Positions 38,295 to 46,527 of a stretch of 64,000 nt of DNA are shown here, piece after piece; the stretch's first letter is position 1; every line of letters begins with the position of its first letter. The stretch spans positions 248,001 to 312,000 of the forward strand of contig NZ_PYAX01000005.1 in assembly GCF_003014735.1 (NCBI RefSeq), written 5' to 3'. A model generated the notes under the pieces. It saw only the letters and a list, made by a program, of their open reading frames with translations, did no database searches and had not been told where the DNA came from. Source of the stretch: Saccharothrix carnea. GTDB taxonomy: Bacteria; Actinomycetota; Actinomycetes; Mycobacteriales; Pseudonocardiaceae. A program made the position numbers and the translations under genes.

Positions 38295-39821
38295 AGCGGC
38301 GGTCCGATCCACAACACCTCGCTGGTGCCCGGCGGGGTGATCGGCGACGGCCGGTACCGGCTGCTGGCCCGGTCCGGTGTGGACCGCCGGTGCGACGCGC
38401 ACCTCTGGCGGGCCAGGGACGGCCAGCTCAACCGGGACGTGGCGCTGACCGTGCTGGTGGGCGACCCGGCCGACCACGCCGCCGCGGCCCGGGCCAAGCG
38501 GACCGCCGAACGGGCGATGCACGCCGCGAGCTTCACCCACCCGGGCGTCTCCCGGGTGATCGACGTGTTGACCCCCGGTGCGGGGATCAGGCTCGACGAG
38601 GGCATCCTCGGTGTGATCGTGGCCGAGTGGACCCAGGGCACCGACCTGCTGGACCTGGTCGCCGAGGGCCCGCTGCCCGCAGGCGCGGCGACGCGGCTGC
38701 TGGAACCGCTGGGCGCGGCGATCGAGGGCGCGCACCACGCCGGGCTGGTGCTCGGCGCGGACCACCCGCAGCGCATCCGGGTGACGGCGGACGGCAGGCT
38801 GCGGCTGGCGTTCCCCGGACCGCGGCCGGATGCGATCGCCCGTGACGACGTCAAGGGCCTCGGCGCGATCCTGTACCTGCTGCTGACCGGGAAGTGGGCG
38901 CTGCCGAACGGCCCGGACGGCGTGCCCGCCGCGCCGACCGGACCGGACGGCTCGGTGCTCGCGCCGAGCGCGCTGCACCCCTACGTGCCGCACGAGCTGT
39001 CGTCGGTCGCCGTGCGCAGCCTGGAGGACACGAGCGTCGGCGGCATCCGCACCAGCGCGGCGATCCTGCAGGTGCTCGACCAGATCGCCCAGTCCGAGGC
39101 GCAGACCGCGCTGATCCAGCCGGTCCAGGACGACGCGGCGGACGACGGCGCGGTGTGGACCACGCAGCGCCCGGTCCGCGACAAGGACCACAAGCGGAAG
39201 CTGATGATCAGCGTGGCGGTGCTCGCGGTGGCGACGCTGGCCGTGATCGCCTGGCTCGGCGCGCAGATCGTGAGCTTCTTCAGCGACGAGCCGTCCGGCG
39301 GCGGCGGGCCGACGGTGGTTATCGGCCAGTCCACCGCGCCGGGGCAGAGCGGCCAGCCCGCGCCGCCCGCGCCCCAGCCCGCCGGTCCCGTGCAGCCCGC
39401 GTCCGTGGGCGTGTACGACGTGACCAACCAGCCCGACAACGCCAACCGGGCCAACCGGGCGGTGGACGGCAACCCGACCACGGTGTGGCAGACCGAGAAC
39501 TACTTCCAGCCGTTCCCGGCGCTCAAGCCGGGGATCGGGTTGATGGCGGGCTTCGCCGAGCCGGTGAAGCTGTCGTCGGTGACGATCACGTCGCCCAGCG
39601 AGGGCACGGTGGTGGAGATCCGCGTGGCGGGTGCGCCCGGCGCTCCGCTGCAGGAGACGAAGGTCATCGCGACGGCGACCCTGTCGGCCGGGCAGACCCA
39701 GATCCAGCTGACCGACCACGAGCCGACCCAGCACCTGCTGGTGTGGATCACCAAGCTCTCGGGCGGCGGCAAGAACAACCGCTCCGAGGTCGCGGAACTG
39801 GTCTACACCCGCGCGCAGTAG
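38292..39821 (+). CDS. Membrane pseudokinase (MviN/Rv3910 C-terminal part as a separate gene)
   Basis: A 509-residue protein. Residues 1-270 have a protein-kinase-like fold (VIGDGRYRLLARSGVDRRCD), but the glycine loop is degenerate. No HRD or DFG motif is found where they should be (GLVLGADHPQRIRVTADGRL), so catalysis is unlikely. One membrane helix (MISVAVLAVATLAVIAWLGA) follows, then a Pro-rich linker and a C-terminal discoidin-like domain outside the cell. In M. tuberculosis the equivalent region is fused to MurJ, is phosphorylated by PknB and binds FhaA. Confidence 0.88.
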   Translation: MSGGPIHNTSLVPGGVIGDGRYRLLARSGVDRRCDAHLWRARDGQLNRDVALTVLVGDPADHAAAARAKRTAERAMHAASFTHPGVSRVIDVLTPGAGIRLDEGILGVIVAEWTQGTDLLDLVAEGPLPAGAATRLLEPLGAAIEGAHHAGLVLGADHPQRIRVTADGRLRLAFPGPRPDAIARDDVKGLGAILYLLLTGKWALPNGPDGVPAAPTGPDGSVLAPSALHPYVPHELSSVAVRSLEDTSVGGIRTSAAILQVLDQIAQSEAQTALIQPVQDDAADDGAVWTTQRPVRDKDHKRKLMISVAVLAVATLAVIAWLGAQIVSFFSDEPSGGGGPTVVIGQSTAPGQSGQPAPPAPQPAGPVQPASVGVYDVTNQPDNANRANRAVDGNPTTVWQTENYFQPFPALKPGIGLMAGFAEPVKLSSVTITSPSEGTVVEIRVAGAPGAPLQETKVIATATLSAGQTQIQLTDHEPTQHLLVWITKLSGGGKNNRSEVAELVYTRAQ

Positions 39822-39954
39822 CGCTCAGGTGCCGGGCGTGATGTCGTCCGAGTGACGGAACGCACGACACTCGCCCGTGCGGGTGAACGGAGCAGGATCG
39901 CCGGTACCCGGGTGCAGTAGCCCAGGTCACCGGAGTGGGGTTGTCGGTGCCCGA

Positions 39955-39969
39955 TAGGCTCCCCGCGTG
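39955..39969 (+). promoter_or_regulatory. Leaderless -10 element at sigM
   Basis: TAGGCT at 39955-39960 lies six bases before GTG 39967. The 145-base gap after the pseudokinase gene holds no clear terminator or ECF-type autoregulatory promoter. Confidence 0.5.
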
Positions 39970-40584
39970 ACCGCCGCAGCCAGCTCGGACGCAGACCTCA
40001 TCACGGCGCACGCCGCGGGTGACCCGCACGCCTTCTCCGAGCTCGTGCGCAGGCACCGGGATCGCATGTGGGCCGTCGCGCTGCGCACGTTGCGCGACCC
40101 CGAAGAGGCCGCGGACGCGCTGCAGGAGGCGTTCATCTCGGCCTTCCGCGCGGCGGCGAGCTTCCGGGCCGAGTCCCAGGTCACGACCTGGTTGCACCGA
40201 ATAGTCGTCAACGCCTGCCTCGACCGGATGCGCAGGCGACAAACCAGGCCGACCGTGCCGCTCCCCGAGGCGGGCCCCGGTGAACCGGTGGCGCCCAGGG
40301 ACGCGATGGCCGAGCGCGAGACCCGCCTGGTGGTCCAGGCCGCCCTCAACGAGCTGCCCGAGGAGCAGCGCGCCCCGATCGTGCTGGTGGACGTGGAGGG
40401 CTACTCCGTCGCCGAGACGGCCCAACTGCTGGGCATCGCGGAGGGCACCGTGAAGTCGAGGTGCGCCCGCGGGCGGGCCAAGCTCGCCAAAGTTCTGGGA
40501 CACCTCCGGAACCAGAGTGCAGATGCGAACGTCCCAGTGAACGATGTGCAGGTGCAACAGGGACGTCAGTTGGAGGAACGATGA
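39967..40584 (+). CDS. sigM: ECF RNA polymerase sigma factor SigM
   Basis: A 205-residue ECF sigma factor. Region 2 (DPHAFSELVRRHRDRMWAVA and DPEEAADALQEAFISAFRAA) and region 4 (ELPEEQRAPIVLVDVEGYSV, then AETAQLLGIAEGTVKSRCAR) are complete. Position before an anti-sigma gene and trxBA matches sigM (Rv3911). The stop overlaps the anti-sigma ATG (ATGA). In mycobacteria SigM acts late in growth and on secreted proteins; its targets here are not visible. Confidence 0.92.
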   Translation: MTAAASSDADLITAHAAGDPHAFSELVRRHRDRMWAVALRTLRDPEEAADALQEAFISAFRAAASFRAESQVTTWLHRIVVNACLDRMRRRQTRPTVPLPEAGPGEPVAPRDAMAERETRLVVQAALNELPEEQRAPIVLVDVEGYSVAETAQLLGIAEGTVKSRCARGRAKLAKVLGHLRNQSADANVPVNDVQVQQGRQLEER

Positions 40585-41339
40585 CCGGCAATGCGCGGCG
40601 TTCAGGGCCGCCGTGGTCCGTCGACCTGCTGGCTGATCTGCACGCGGGGGCTCTGGACCCGCGGACCGAGGCGGAGCTGAGGCCGCTGGTCGAGAACGAC
40701 CCCGAGGCCCGCGAGATCCTCGCCGCCCTCGACGCGACGCTCGACGACCTGCACAACCTCCCGCCGATCCCCATGCCGCGCCACGTGGCCGAGCGGATCG
40801 ACGCGGCCCTCGCCGAAGAGGCGCGGCCCACCGCACCGGTGATCGACTTCGCGCAGGCCAAGGCACGCCGCGCCAAGCGCCTCGGCTGGGGCGCGGGGCT
40901 GCTCGCCGCGGCGGCCGTGGCCGTCGGCGTCGCCGTGGTCGCGATCCCGCGGGACAACACCGCGGGTGACGGCGGTATCGCGCAGCAGGACACGACCACG
41001 AACACGCCGGTCACCGGCAGCGCCGTGCCGCCGGGCAGCGCCGACCTGCCCGCCGTGCGCGGCGAGAACTTCGGGCCGGTGTTCGGCGACGTGCTCAAGG
41101 CGCAGAACTACGGACCGCTGGAGAACCAGGAGCAGCTGGCCGACTGCCTGCGCGGTGCGAACATCACGGCGGGCAAGCCGCTCGGGGTCAGCCCCATCAC
41201 GCTGGACGACAAGCCGGCCGTGATGGCGATCCTGCCCGCGGGTACCCCCGGCGCGTACCGGATCGTGGTGGTCGACCCCCAGACCTGCGGGCCCGACAAC
41301 CCCGAGGGCGTCCTGGCGAACAGCACGATCGAGCCGTAG
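40581..41339 (+). CDS. SigM-partner anti-sigma factor, membrane-anchored
   Basis: A 252-residue protein. The N-terminal cytoplasmic part (SVDLLADLHAGALDPRTEAE) resembles the anti-sigma helical domain but has no HxxxCxxC zinc motif. One membrane helix (GAGLLAAAAVAVGVAVVAIP) lies at about residues 114-133. An external domain with two cysteines (ADCLRGANI, PQTCGPDN) could form a disulphide. It is coupled to sigM by overlapping codons and should hold SigM inactive until an envelope signal. Confidence 0.85.
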   Translation: MTGNARRSGPPWSVDLLADLHAGALDPRTEAELRPLVENDPEAREILAALDATLDDLHNLPPIPMPRHVAERIDAALAEEARPTAPVIDFAQAKARRAKRLGWGAGLLAAAAVAVGVAVVAIPRDNTAGDGGIAQQDTTTNTPVTGSAVPPGSADLPAVRGENFGPVFGDVLKAQNYGPLENQEQLADCLRGANITAGKPLGVSPITLDDKPAVMAILPAGTPGAYRIVVVDPQTCGPDNPEGVLANSTIEP

Positions 41340-41373
41340 TCGGGCCGGGTAGCCCAACTCACCTCGACCGTGC

Positions 41374-41399
41374 GGAATTACCGCACCCTACGATCCGTT
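41374..41399 (+). promoter_or_regulatory. Sigma-R/SigH type promoter of trxBA
   Basis: GGAAT at 41374-41378 and GTT at 41397-41399 are separated by exactly 18 bases, the consensus for sigma-R (Streptomyces) and SigH (mycobacteria) under thiol-oxidative stress. It predicts a start near 41405, about 55 bases before trxB. Confidence 0.8.
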
Positions 41400-41458
41400 G
41401 TGCGAAGTGCCGGGCCTGGTGTGATCCAGGTCCGTCAAGCGACTAACGGAGGTCGAGG

Positions 41459-42457
41459 GTGTCGGACGTTCGGAACCTGATCGTCGTGGGATCGGGGCCC
41501 GCCGGGTACACCGCGGCGGTCTACGCGGCGCGTGCCCAGCTCGAACCGCTGGTGTTCGAGGGCTCGCAGTACGGCGGCGCCCTGATGACCACGACCGAAG
41601 TCGAGAACTACCCGGGTTTCCGCGACGGCATCATGGGCCCCGACCTCATGGAGCAGATGCGGGAGCAGGCCAAGCGGTTCGGCGGCGAGCTTCGCGCCGA
41701 GGACGTCGAGGAGCTGGAGCTCGACGGCCCGGTGAAGTACGTCACCGCGAACGGCAAGCGGTACGCCGCCCGCGCGGTCATCCTCGCGATGGGCGCGGCG
41801 GCGCGCTACCTGCACGTCCCCGGTGAGCAGGAGCTGCTCGGCCGCGGCGTGTCGTCCTGCGCCACGTGCGACGGCTTCTTCTTCCGCGACCAGGACATCG
41901 CGGTGATCGGCGGCGGCGACTCGGCGATGGAGGAGGCGACGTTCCTCACCAAGTTCGCCCGGTCCGTCACGATCATCCACCGCCGCGAGGAGTTCCGCGC
42001 CTCCAAGATCATGCTGGAGCGCGCGCGGACCAACGAGAAGATCAAGTGGCTGCTGAACGCCGAGGTCGTCGAGGTGCTGGGCCAGGACGCGGGCACGGTG
42101 TCCGGGGTGAAGACCCGCGACACCCGCACGGGTGAGGTCACCGAGCACCCGTTCACCGGCTTCTTCGTCGCCATCGGCCACGACCCGCGCAGCGGGCTGG
42201 TCAAGGGCCAGGTCGAGCTGGACGGCGAGGGTTACGTCCAGGTCGTCGGCCGCACGACTCACACGAACGTGGACGGTGTGTTCGCCGCGGGCGACCTCGT
42301 CGACCACACCTACCGCCAGGCGATCACCGCCGCCGGGTCCGGCTGCGCCGCCGCGATCGACGCCGAGCGCTGGCTGGCCGAACACGGGACCACGGAGGCC
42401 GCCGTCACCGCCGAGCACGTGGGCGGTGGCTACAGCGAGCCCGTCTCCACCAGCTGA
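41459..42457 (+). CDS. trxB: Thioredoxin reductase
   Basis: A 332-residue flavoprotein that passes electrons from NADPH through FAD to thioredoxin. FAD-binding [16 protein letters not shown] is at the N-terminus, the redox motif CATC at residues 134-137, the NADPH fold [13 protein letters not shown] after it, and the second FAD motif [16 protein letters not shown] near the end. A GGAGG site precedes the GTG. With trxA 30 bases downstream it forms an operon behind a sigma-R type promoter. Confidence 0.97.
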   Translation: MSDVRNLIVVGSGPAGYTAAVYAARAQLEPLVFEGSQYGGALMTTTEVENYPGFRDGIMGPDLMEQMREQAKRFGGELRAEDVEELELDGPVKYVTANGKRYAARAVILAMGAAARYLHVPGEQELLGRGVSSCATCDGFFFRDQDIAVIGGGDSAMEEATFLTKFARSVTIIHRREEFRASKIMLERARTNEKIKWLLNAEVVEVLGQDAGTVSGVKTRDTRTGEVTEHPFTGFFVAIGHDPRSGLVKGQVELDGEGYVQVVGRTTHTNVDGVFAAGDLVDHTYRQAITAAGSGCAAAIDAERWLAEHGTTEAAVTAEHVGGGYSEPVSTS

Positions 42458-42487
42458 ACCCACCTTTTTCCGAGGGAGTAAAACGAC

Positions 42488-42814
42488 ATGGCAGGCACCC
42501 CCGTGGTCACGTCCGCTAAGACGTTCGTCGATGACGTCCTGACCAGCGAGAAGCCCGTACTGGTCGACTTCTGGGCGACCTGGTGCGGCCCGTGCAAGAT
42601 GGTCTCGCCGGTGCTCGAGGAGATCGCCGCCGAGCACCCCGACAAGATCACCGTCGCGAAGCTCGACATCGACGCCAACCCGTCGATCGCGCGGGACTAC
42701 CAGATCATGTCGGTGCCGACCATGATCCTGTTCCAGGGCGGCAAGCCGGTCAAGCAGATCGTCGGCGCCAAGCCCAAGGCCGCGCTGCTCAAGGACCTCT
42801 CCGACATCCTCTGA
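42488..42814 (+). CDS. trxA: Thioredoxin
   Basis: A 108-residue thioredoxin with active site WCGPCK (Cys33 and Cys36) and the conserved cis-proline in MSVPTMILF. It reduces protein disulphides and is recycled by the upstream TrxB. GGGAGT lies before the ATG. A perfect 15-base-pair terminator follows 15 bases after the stop. Position equals trxC (Rv3914). Confidence 0.97.
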   Translation: MAGTPVVTSAKTFVDDVLTSEKPVLVDFWATWCGPCKMVSPVLEEIAAEHPDKITVAKLDIDANPSIARDYQIMSVPTMILFQGGKPVKQIVGAKPKAALLKDLSDIL

Positions 42815-42828
42815 GCGCAACCGACCGG

Positions 42829-42865
42829 GTGACCCGTCCGTCTCTACGGAAGACGGACGGGTCAC
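42829..42865 (+). terminator. Terminator after trxA
   Basis: GTGACCCGTCCGTCT (42829-42843) and AGACGGACGGGTCAC (42851-42865) pair perfectly around a 7-base loop, followed by TCGTTTGT. Confidence 0.9.
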
Positions 42866-42983
42866 TCGTTTGTGGCCCGTGACCACTCGCAGTAGCCCCG
42901 TCCGTGGCATCGGCGCGAGCAAGGCACAATAGGGCGTCAAGTTCGCGTCGACGGATGTCGGCGCCTTAGTGAGCGAGGGGTGC

Positions 42984-44126
42984 ATGCTGCTACTCCGCCG
43001 CGGGGATTTCGGTCCGGACGTCGCCGAGGTCAGGGCAACGCTGACGAAGCTCGGTCTGCTGTCCGATCCGCAGCCGTCCCAGGTGTTCGACCTGCCGGTC
43101 GAGCACGCGGTGCGCGCTTTCCAGCAGCAGCGGGGTCTCATCACCGACGGCGTCGTCGGCCCCGCCACCTACCGCGCGCTGCGCGACGCCACGTACCGAC
43201 TCGGTGACCGGCCGCTGGCGTTCCTCATGGCGCAGCCGGTGACCGGTGACGACGTGTTCGCGTTGCAGGAGCGCCTGCTGGAGCTGGGTTACGACGCCGG
43301 ACGTGCCAACGGCGAGTTCGGTCAGCAGACCGAGCAGGCGTTGCGGAGCTTCCAGCGCGACTACGGCCTGATCGTCGACGGCATGTGCGGCCCCGACACG
43401 GTCCGGGCGCTGCGCCAGCTGCAGCCCAAGGTGCGCGGCGGCCGGCCGGTGTTCCTGCGCGAGCAGGAGCGGGTGCGGCGGGCGGGCCCCAGGCTGTCCG
43501 GCAAGCGGATCATCATCGACCCGGGTCACGGCGGCGAGGACCGCGGTGTCGTGGTCGACGGCGTGTCCGAGGCCGACGTCATGCTCGACCTGGCCAGGCT
43601 GCTCGAGGGCAAGATGGCCGCCACCGGGATGGAAGCCCTGCTCACCCGCGGGCCCAACCACAACCCGGACGAGGGTGAACGGGCGCGGTTCGCCAACGAG
43701 GCGGGCGCCGACCTGATCCTGTCCCTGCACGCCGACCGCAACGCCTCGCCCTTGGCGTCCGGGGTGGCGACGTTCCACTTCGGGACGGGCAACGGCACGT
43801 CGTCCACGGTCGGCGAGGCGCTGGCCGGGTTCATCCAGCGCGAGATCGTCGCGCGGACCGGCCTGCTCGACTGCCGCACGCACCCGAAGACGTGGGACAT
43901 GCTCCGGATGACCCGCTGCACGGCGGTCCGGGTGGAGGTCGGCTACCTGACCAACGCGGGCGACCGGCAGCGGCTGGCGAACCCGTCGTTCCGCGACGTG
44001 GTGGCCGAGGGCATCCTGGTCGCGGTGAAGCGCCTGTACCTGCTGGGCAAGGACGACCAGCCGACCGGCACGTTCACCATGGACGACCTGCTGCGGCACG
44101 AGGTGGCCACCGGCAAGCTCCGCTGA
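42984..44126 (+). CDS. cwlM: CwlM-like N-acetylmuramoyl-L-alanine amidase family protein
   Basis: A 380-residue protein from ATG 42984 (GAGGGG upstream). Two peptidoglycan-binding domains occupy residues 1-70 and 80-150 (TDGVVGPATYRAL, VDGMCGPDTVRAL). An amidase-3 domain follows with zinc ligands His182, Glu196 and His249 and catalytic Glu318 all present. In mycobacteria CwlM has no signal peptide, stays in the cytoplasm and, when phosphorylated by PknB, activates MurA. This protein also lacks a signal peptide, so a regulatory role is more likely than hydrolysis. Confidence 0.92.
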   Translation: MLLLRRGDFGPDVAEVRATLTKLGLLSDPQPSQVFDLPVEHAVRAFQQQRGLITDGVVGPATYRALRDATYRLGDRPLAFLMAQPVTGDDVFALQERLLELGYDAGRANGEFGQQTEQALRSFQRDYGLIVDGMCGPDTVRALRQLQPKVRGGRPVFLREQERVRRAGPRLSGKRIIIDPGHGGEDRGVVVDGVSEADVMLDLARLLEGKMAATGMEALLTRGPNHNPDEGERARFANEAGADLILSLHADRNASPLASGVATFHFGTGNGTSSTVGEALAGFIQREIVARTGLLDCRTHPKTWDMLRMTRCTAVRVEVGYLTNAGDRQRLANPSFRDVVAEGILVAVKRLYLLGKDDQPTGTFTMDDLLRHEVATGKLR

Positions 44127-44241
44127 CCCAGCCCGAGGTCACCGCTGGTGGGCGGATCTGGTGCCGCCCCGACCCGGACAAGCGCGTCGTGTGGGTCGTG
44201 TCGGCGAGCACGGGTCACCCGAAGGCCACCGAACAGGCCGC

Positions 44242-44466
44242 CTACCAGCCCGTCAGCACGTCCAGCACCTCGGCGACGGCGTCCTCGTCGTCCGGGCGGT
44301 TCTGGGCGCGCAGGTCCAGCATCAGGTCGGTCAGCTCGTCCACCAGCTGCTCGGCCGGAACGCCTTCGGCCTGCCACCCGTCGAGCAGTGTGCGAATCTT
44401 CACGAAGTCCCGCGAGCCCTCGATGATCGCGAGTACCTTGCGCTGGATCTCCACCCCCACGTCCAC
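44242..44466 (-). CDS. Small acidic hypothetical protein
   Basis: A 74-residue, Asp/Glu-rich, probably all-helical protein (VDELTDLMLDLRAQNRPDDE). No membrane segment or known motif. The GTG at 44466 lies six bases after TAAGAT (44478-44473), a leaderless arrangement. It diverges from the next gene across 41 bases. The 115 bases between cwlM and its stop hold nothing recognised. Family unknown; coding is supported by composition and promoter. Confidence 0.65.
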   Translation of the reverse strand: MDVGVEIQRKVLAIIEGSRDFVKIRTLLDGWQAEGVPAEQLVDELTDLMLDLRAQNRPDDEDAVAEVLDVLTGW

Positions 44467-44507
44467 GAGTCGATCTTATTGGCCGGCGCCCGCCGGTGAG
44501 GAGCACG

Positions 44508-44927
44508 ATGGAGTTCTACCGCCTCGAACCCGAGGTAGCCGGCGCGCTGGAAGAGGGGACCGTGATCGACGCCGCGGCCCACCCGCCGCGCATCGAAGCG
44601 GTGCACTACGAGATCACCGACTGGGCGGGTGACGACCTGATCGAGGCGTTCCCGGTCTACCTGGTCACCGACGACCTGGCGGACACGCTGGTCGACAGCG
44701 GCTTGGACGCCTTCCGCATCCGCCGGGCCACGGTGACCCTCTCCGACGACGCCCAGGAGATGCTGGAGGGCAAGGAGCTGCCCACCTTCCACTGGCTCGA
44801 GGTGACCGGCCAGGCCGGGGTGGACGACCTCGGCGTCACCGACCAAGGGCAGCTCGTGGTCAGCGAGCAGGCGCTCGACCTGCTGCAGGGCGGCAAGCTG
44901 GAGAACTGCGAGATCGACCGCTTCTAG
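44508..44927 (+). CDS. Conserved-looking hypothetical protein
   Basis: A 139-residue soluble acidic protein from ATG 44508 with GAGGAG upstream. It reads like a single compact domain (IEAVHYEITDWAGDDLIEAF and PTFHWLEVTGQAGVDDLGVT). It resembles short proteins of unknown function found singly in actinobacteria, but I could not assign a family. The stop overlaps the convergent ArsR-SRPBCC gene by four bases. Confidence 0.75.
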   Translation: MEFYRLEPEVAGALEEGTVIDAAAHPPRIEAVHYEITDWAGDDLIEAFPVYLVTDDLADTLVDSGLDAFRIRRATVTLSDDAQEMLEGKELPTFHWLEVTGQAGVDDLGVTDQGQLVVSEQALDLLQGGKLENCEIDRF

Positions 44928-45676
44928 CGGGCGGGCATCGACCACGGGATGCCCGGCAGCACGCGCCCGGTCTCCAGCAGCGACTTCAGGTTCGACAGCA
45001 CCGCCGCCCAGCCCGACGCCGCGGCCGCGCGGTCCGCCTCGTCGGCCAGCCCGGTGTGCGTCACGGTCAGCCGCACGATCCGGCCGTACTCCTCGATGCG
45101 GAACGTCACGGTGGACGTCACCTCGGGCGTCGCCGGGTCGGCCCACGTCGTCACCAGGCGGCGCGGCGGGTCGACCTCGACGACCTCGCCCACCACGTCG
45201 TCCACGCCGGACCCGTCCGCGCGCCGGTGCACCCAGCCCGAACCCGCCTGCCAGTCCGAGACGTTGTGGTGGCCCCAGTACCGCGCCGTCACGTCGGCGT
45301 CGGTCAAGGCCTGCCACACCCGTTCGGGTGTGCTCTCGATGTACGTCACGTACACGAACTCCGGCTTCACCGGATCCTCCGCTCGTCGTTTCACGTCGCT
45401 GAGCAGCCGCAACCGCGGCCTCTCGAACTTGTCGATCCACCGCTCCTGCACCTCGTGCAGCGGCACCGGGTTGAGGTAGTGCAACTTCTCCCGGCCGCGA
45501 CGCACGGTGCTGACCAGGTTCGCCGCCTCCAGCACGGCCAGGTGCTGGGTGACGGACTGCCTGGCCATGCCCAGCCGGGCGCACAGCTCGCCGAGGGTCT
45601 GGCCGTTCTCCTCGTGCAGCCGGTCCAGCAGGTAGCGGCGGGTCTCGTCGGCCAGGGCTTTGAACACCTTGTCCAC
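44924..45676 (-). CDS. ArsR-type regulator fused to an SRPBCC (AHSA1) domain
   Basis: About 250 residues from the GTG at 45676; an upstream ATG at 45706 lies inside the operator and is less likely. Residues 1-90 are an ArsR winged helix (ADETRRYLLDRLHEENGQTL, ARQSVTQHLAVLEAANLVST). Residues 105-250 form an AHSA1/Bet-v1-like hydrophobic ligand pocket (VYVTYIESTPERVWQALTDA). The two halves, often adjacent genes, are fused here, so the second domain may sense the ligand. A palindrome between its -35 and -10 suggests self-repression. Confidence 0.88.
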   Translation of the reverse strand: MDKVFKALADETRRYLLDRLHEENGQTLGELCARLGMARQSVTQHLAVLEAANLVSTVRRGREKLHYLNPVPLHEVQERWIDKFERPRLRLLSDVKRRAEDPVKPEFVYVTYIESTPERVWQALTDADVTARYWGHHNVSDWQAGSGWVHRRADGSGVDDVVGEVVEVDPPRRLVTTWADPATPEVTSTVTFRIEEYGRIVRLTVTHTGLADEADRAAAASGWAAVLSNLKSLLETGRVLPGIPWSMPAR

Positions 45677-45686
45677 ACGGCACGTT

Positions 45687-45706
45687 ATGCAGCCAATTAC
45701 CTGCAT
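45687..45706 (-). promoter_or_regulatory. ArsR-type operator between -35 and -10
   Basis: ATGCAGCCAATTACCTGCAT has arms ATGCAG and CTGCAT around a central AATT. On the minus strand TTGACA lies just upstream and TAACGT just downstream, 18 bases apart, so the palindrome fills the promoter spacer. The gene's GTG follows five bases after TAACGT. Confidence 0.75.
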
Positions 45707-45744
45707 GTCAACCCAGCCCGATGAAACCCCAGCTCAGGGGCACA

Positions 45745-46407
45745 TCACACAGGCTTGAAACTCGGCTCAGCCGCCGCCGTCGACACCGAAACGGAGCTCA
45801 GCAGCCGCTCCAACGCCGCCTCGACGTCTTCCTTCCACGACGACGCGCTGCGCAGCTCCAACCGCAACCGCGGCCAACGGGGGTGGGGGCGGACCGTCTT
45901 GAAGCCCACCTGCAGCAGGAAGTCGGCCGGCGTGACGCAACCGGGCCCGTCGACGTCCGGCCGGTTGTCGCCGAACGCCTCGATCGCCTTCACGCCACGA
46001 CGCGTGAGGTCCTTGGCCACCGTCTGCACCAGCACCCGCCCGAGACCGCCACCGCGAAACTCCGGCAACACCTCGAGCCCGGTCATCAGCACCGCGTCGG
46101 GGCTGGCAGGCGAGGTGGGGAACGCCAACGACCTCGGTACGGCCGCGGGAGGCGCATAGAACACCGAACCGGCGGGAATCCCGTCCAGGTAGATGATCCG
46201 ACCGCAGGAACCCCACTCCAACAGCACGCTGGAGACCCAGGCCTCCTTCTCGAACTCGGTGTCCCCGAACTCCTCGGCCTGCTCCTTCAGGTGCGGCGCG
46301 AGCTCCCAGAACACACACGTCCGACTGTGCTTGGAGAGGTGCTCCAGGTTGTCCAAGGTGACGCCCACGACACGACGCGACACCCGGACCTCCAAGCCCC
46401 CGAACAC
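45745..46407 (-). CDS. GNAT-family N-acetyltransferase (Rv3916c-like position)
   Basis: A 220-residue protein from a GTG with GAGGGG upstream. The acetyl-CoA site motif is VLPEFRGGGLGRVLVQTVAK (Q/R-x-x-G-x-G/A). The N-terminal half contains the conserved acidic and aromatic stretch CVFWELAPHLKEQAEEFG. The position between cwlM and parB is like Rv3916c. The acceptor substrate is unknown. Confidence 0.85.
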   Translation of the reverse strand: MFGGLEVRVSRRVVGVTLDNLEHLSKHSRTCVFWELAPHLKEQAEEFGDTEFEKEAWVSSVLLEWGSCGRIIYLDGIPAGSVFYAPPAAVPRSLAFPTSPASPDAVLMTGLEVLPEFRGGGLGRVLVQTVAKDLTRRGVKAIEAFGDNRPDVDGPGCVTPADFLLQVGFKTVRPHPRWPRLRLELRSASSWKEDVEAALERLLSSVSVSTAAAEPSFKPV

Positions 46408-46527
46408 ATCCCCTCACGAGGATAGGCGGATGTGACCCCCGCCCGGAAGGCAGATGCCCCGAACGGGACGGCCGTTACACTCGGGTGGGAACGAACCCGC
46501 CGGTCACGCCCACCTACGGAGTATCCC

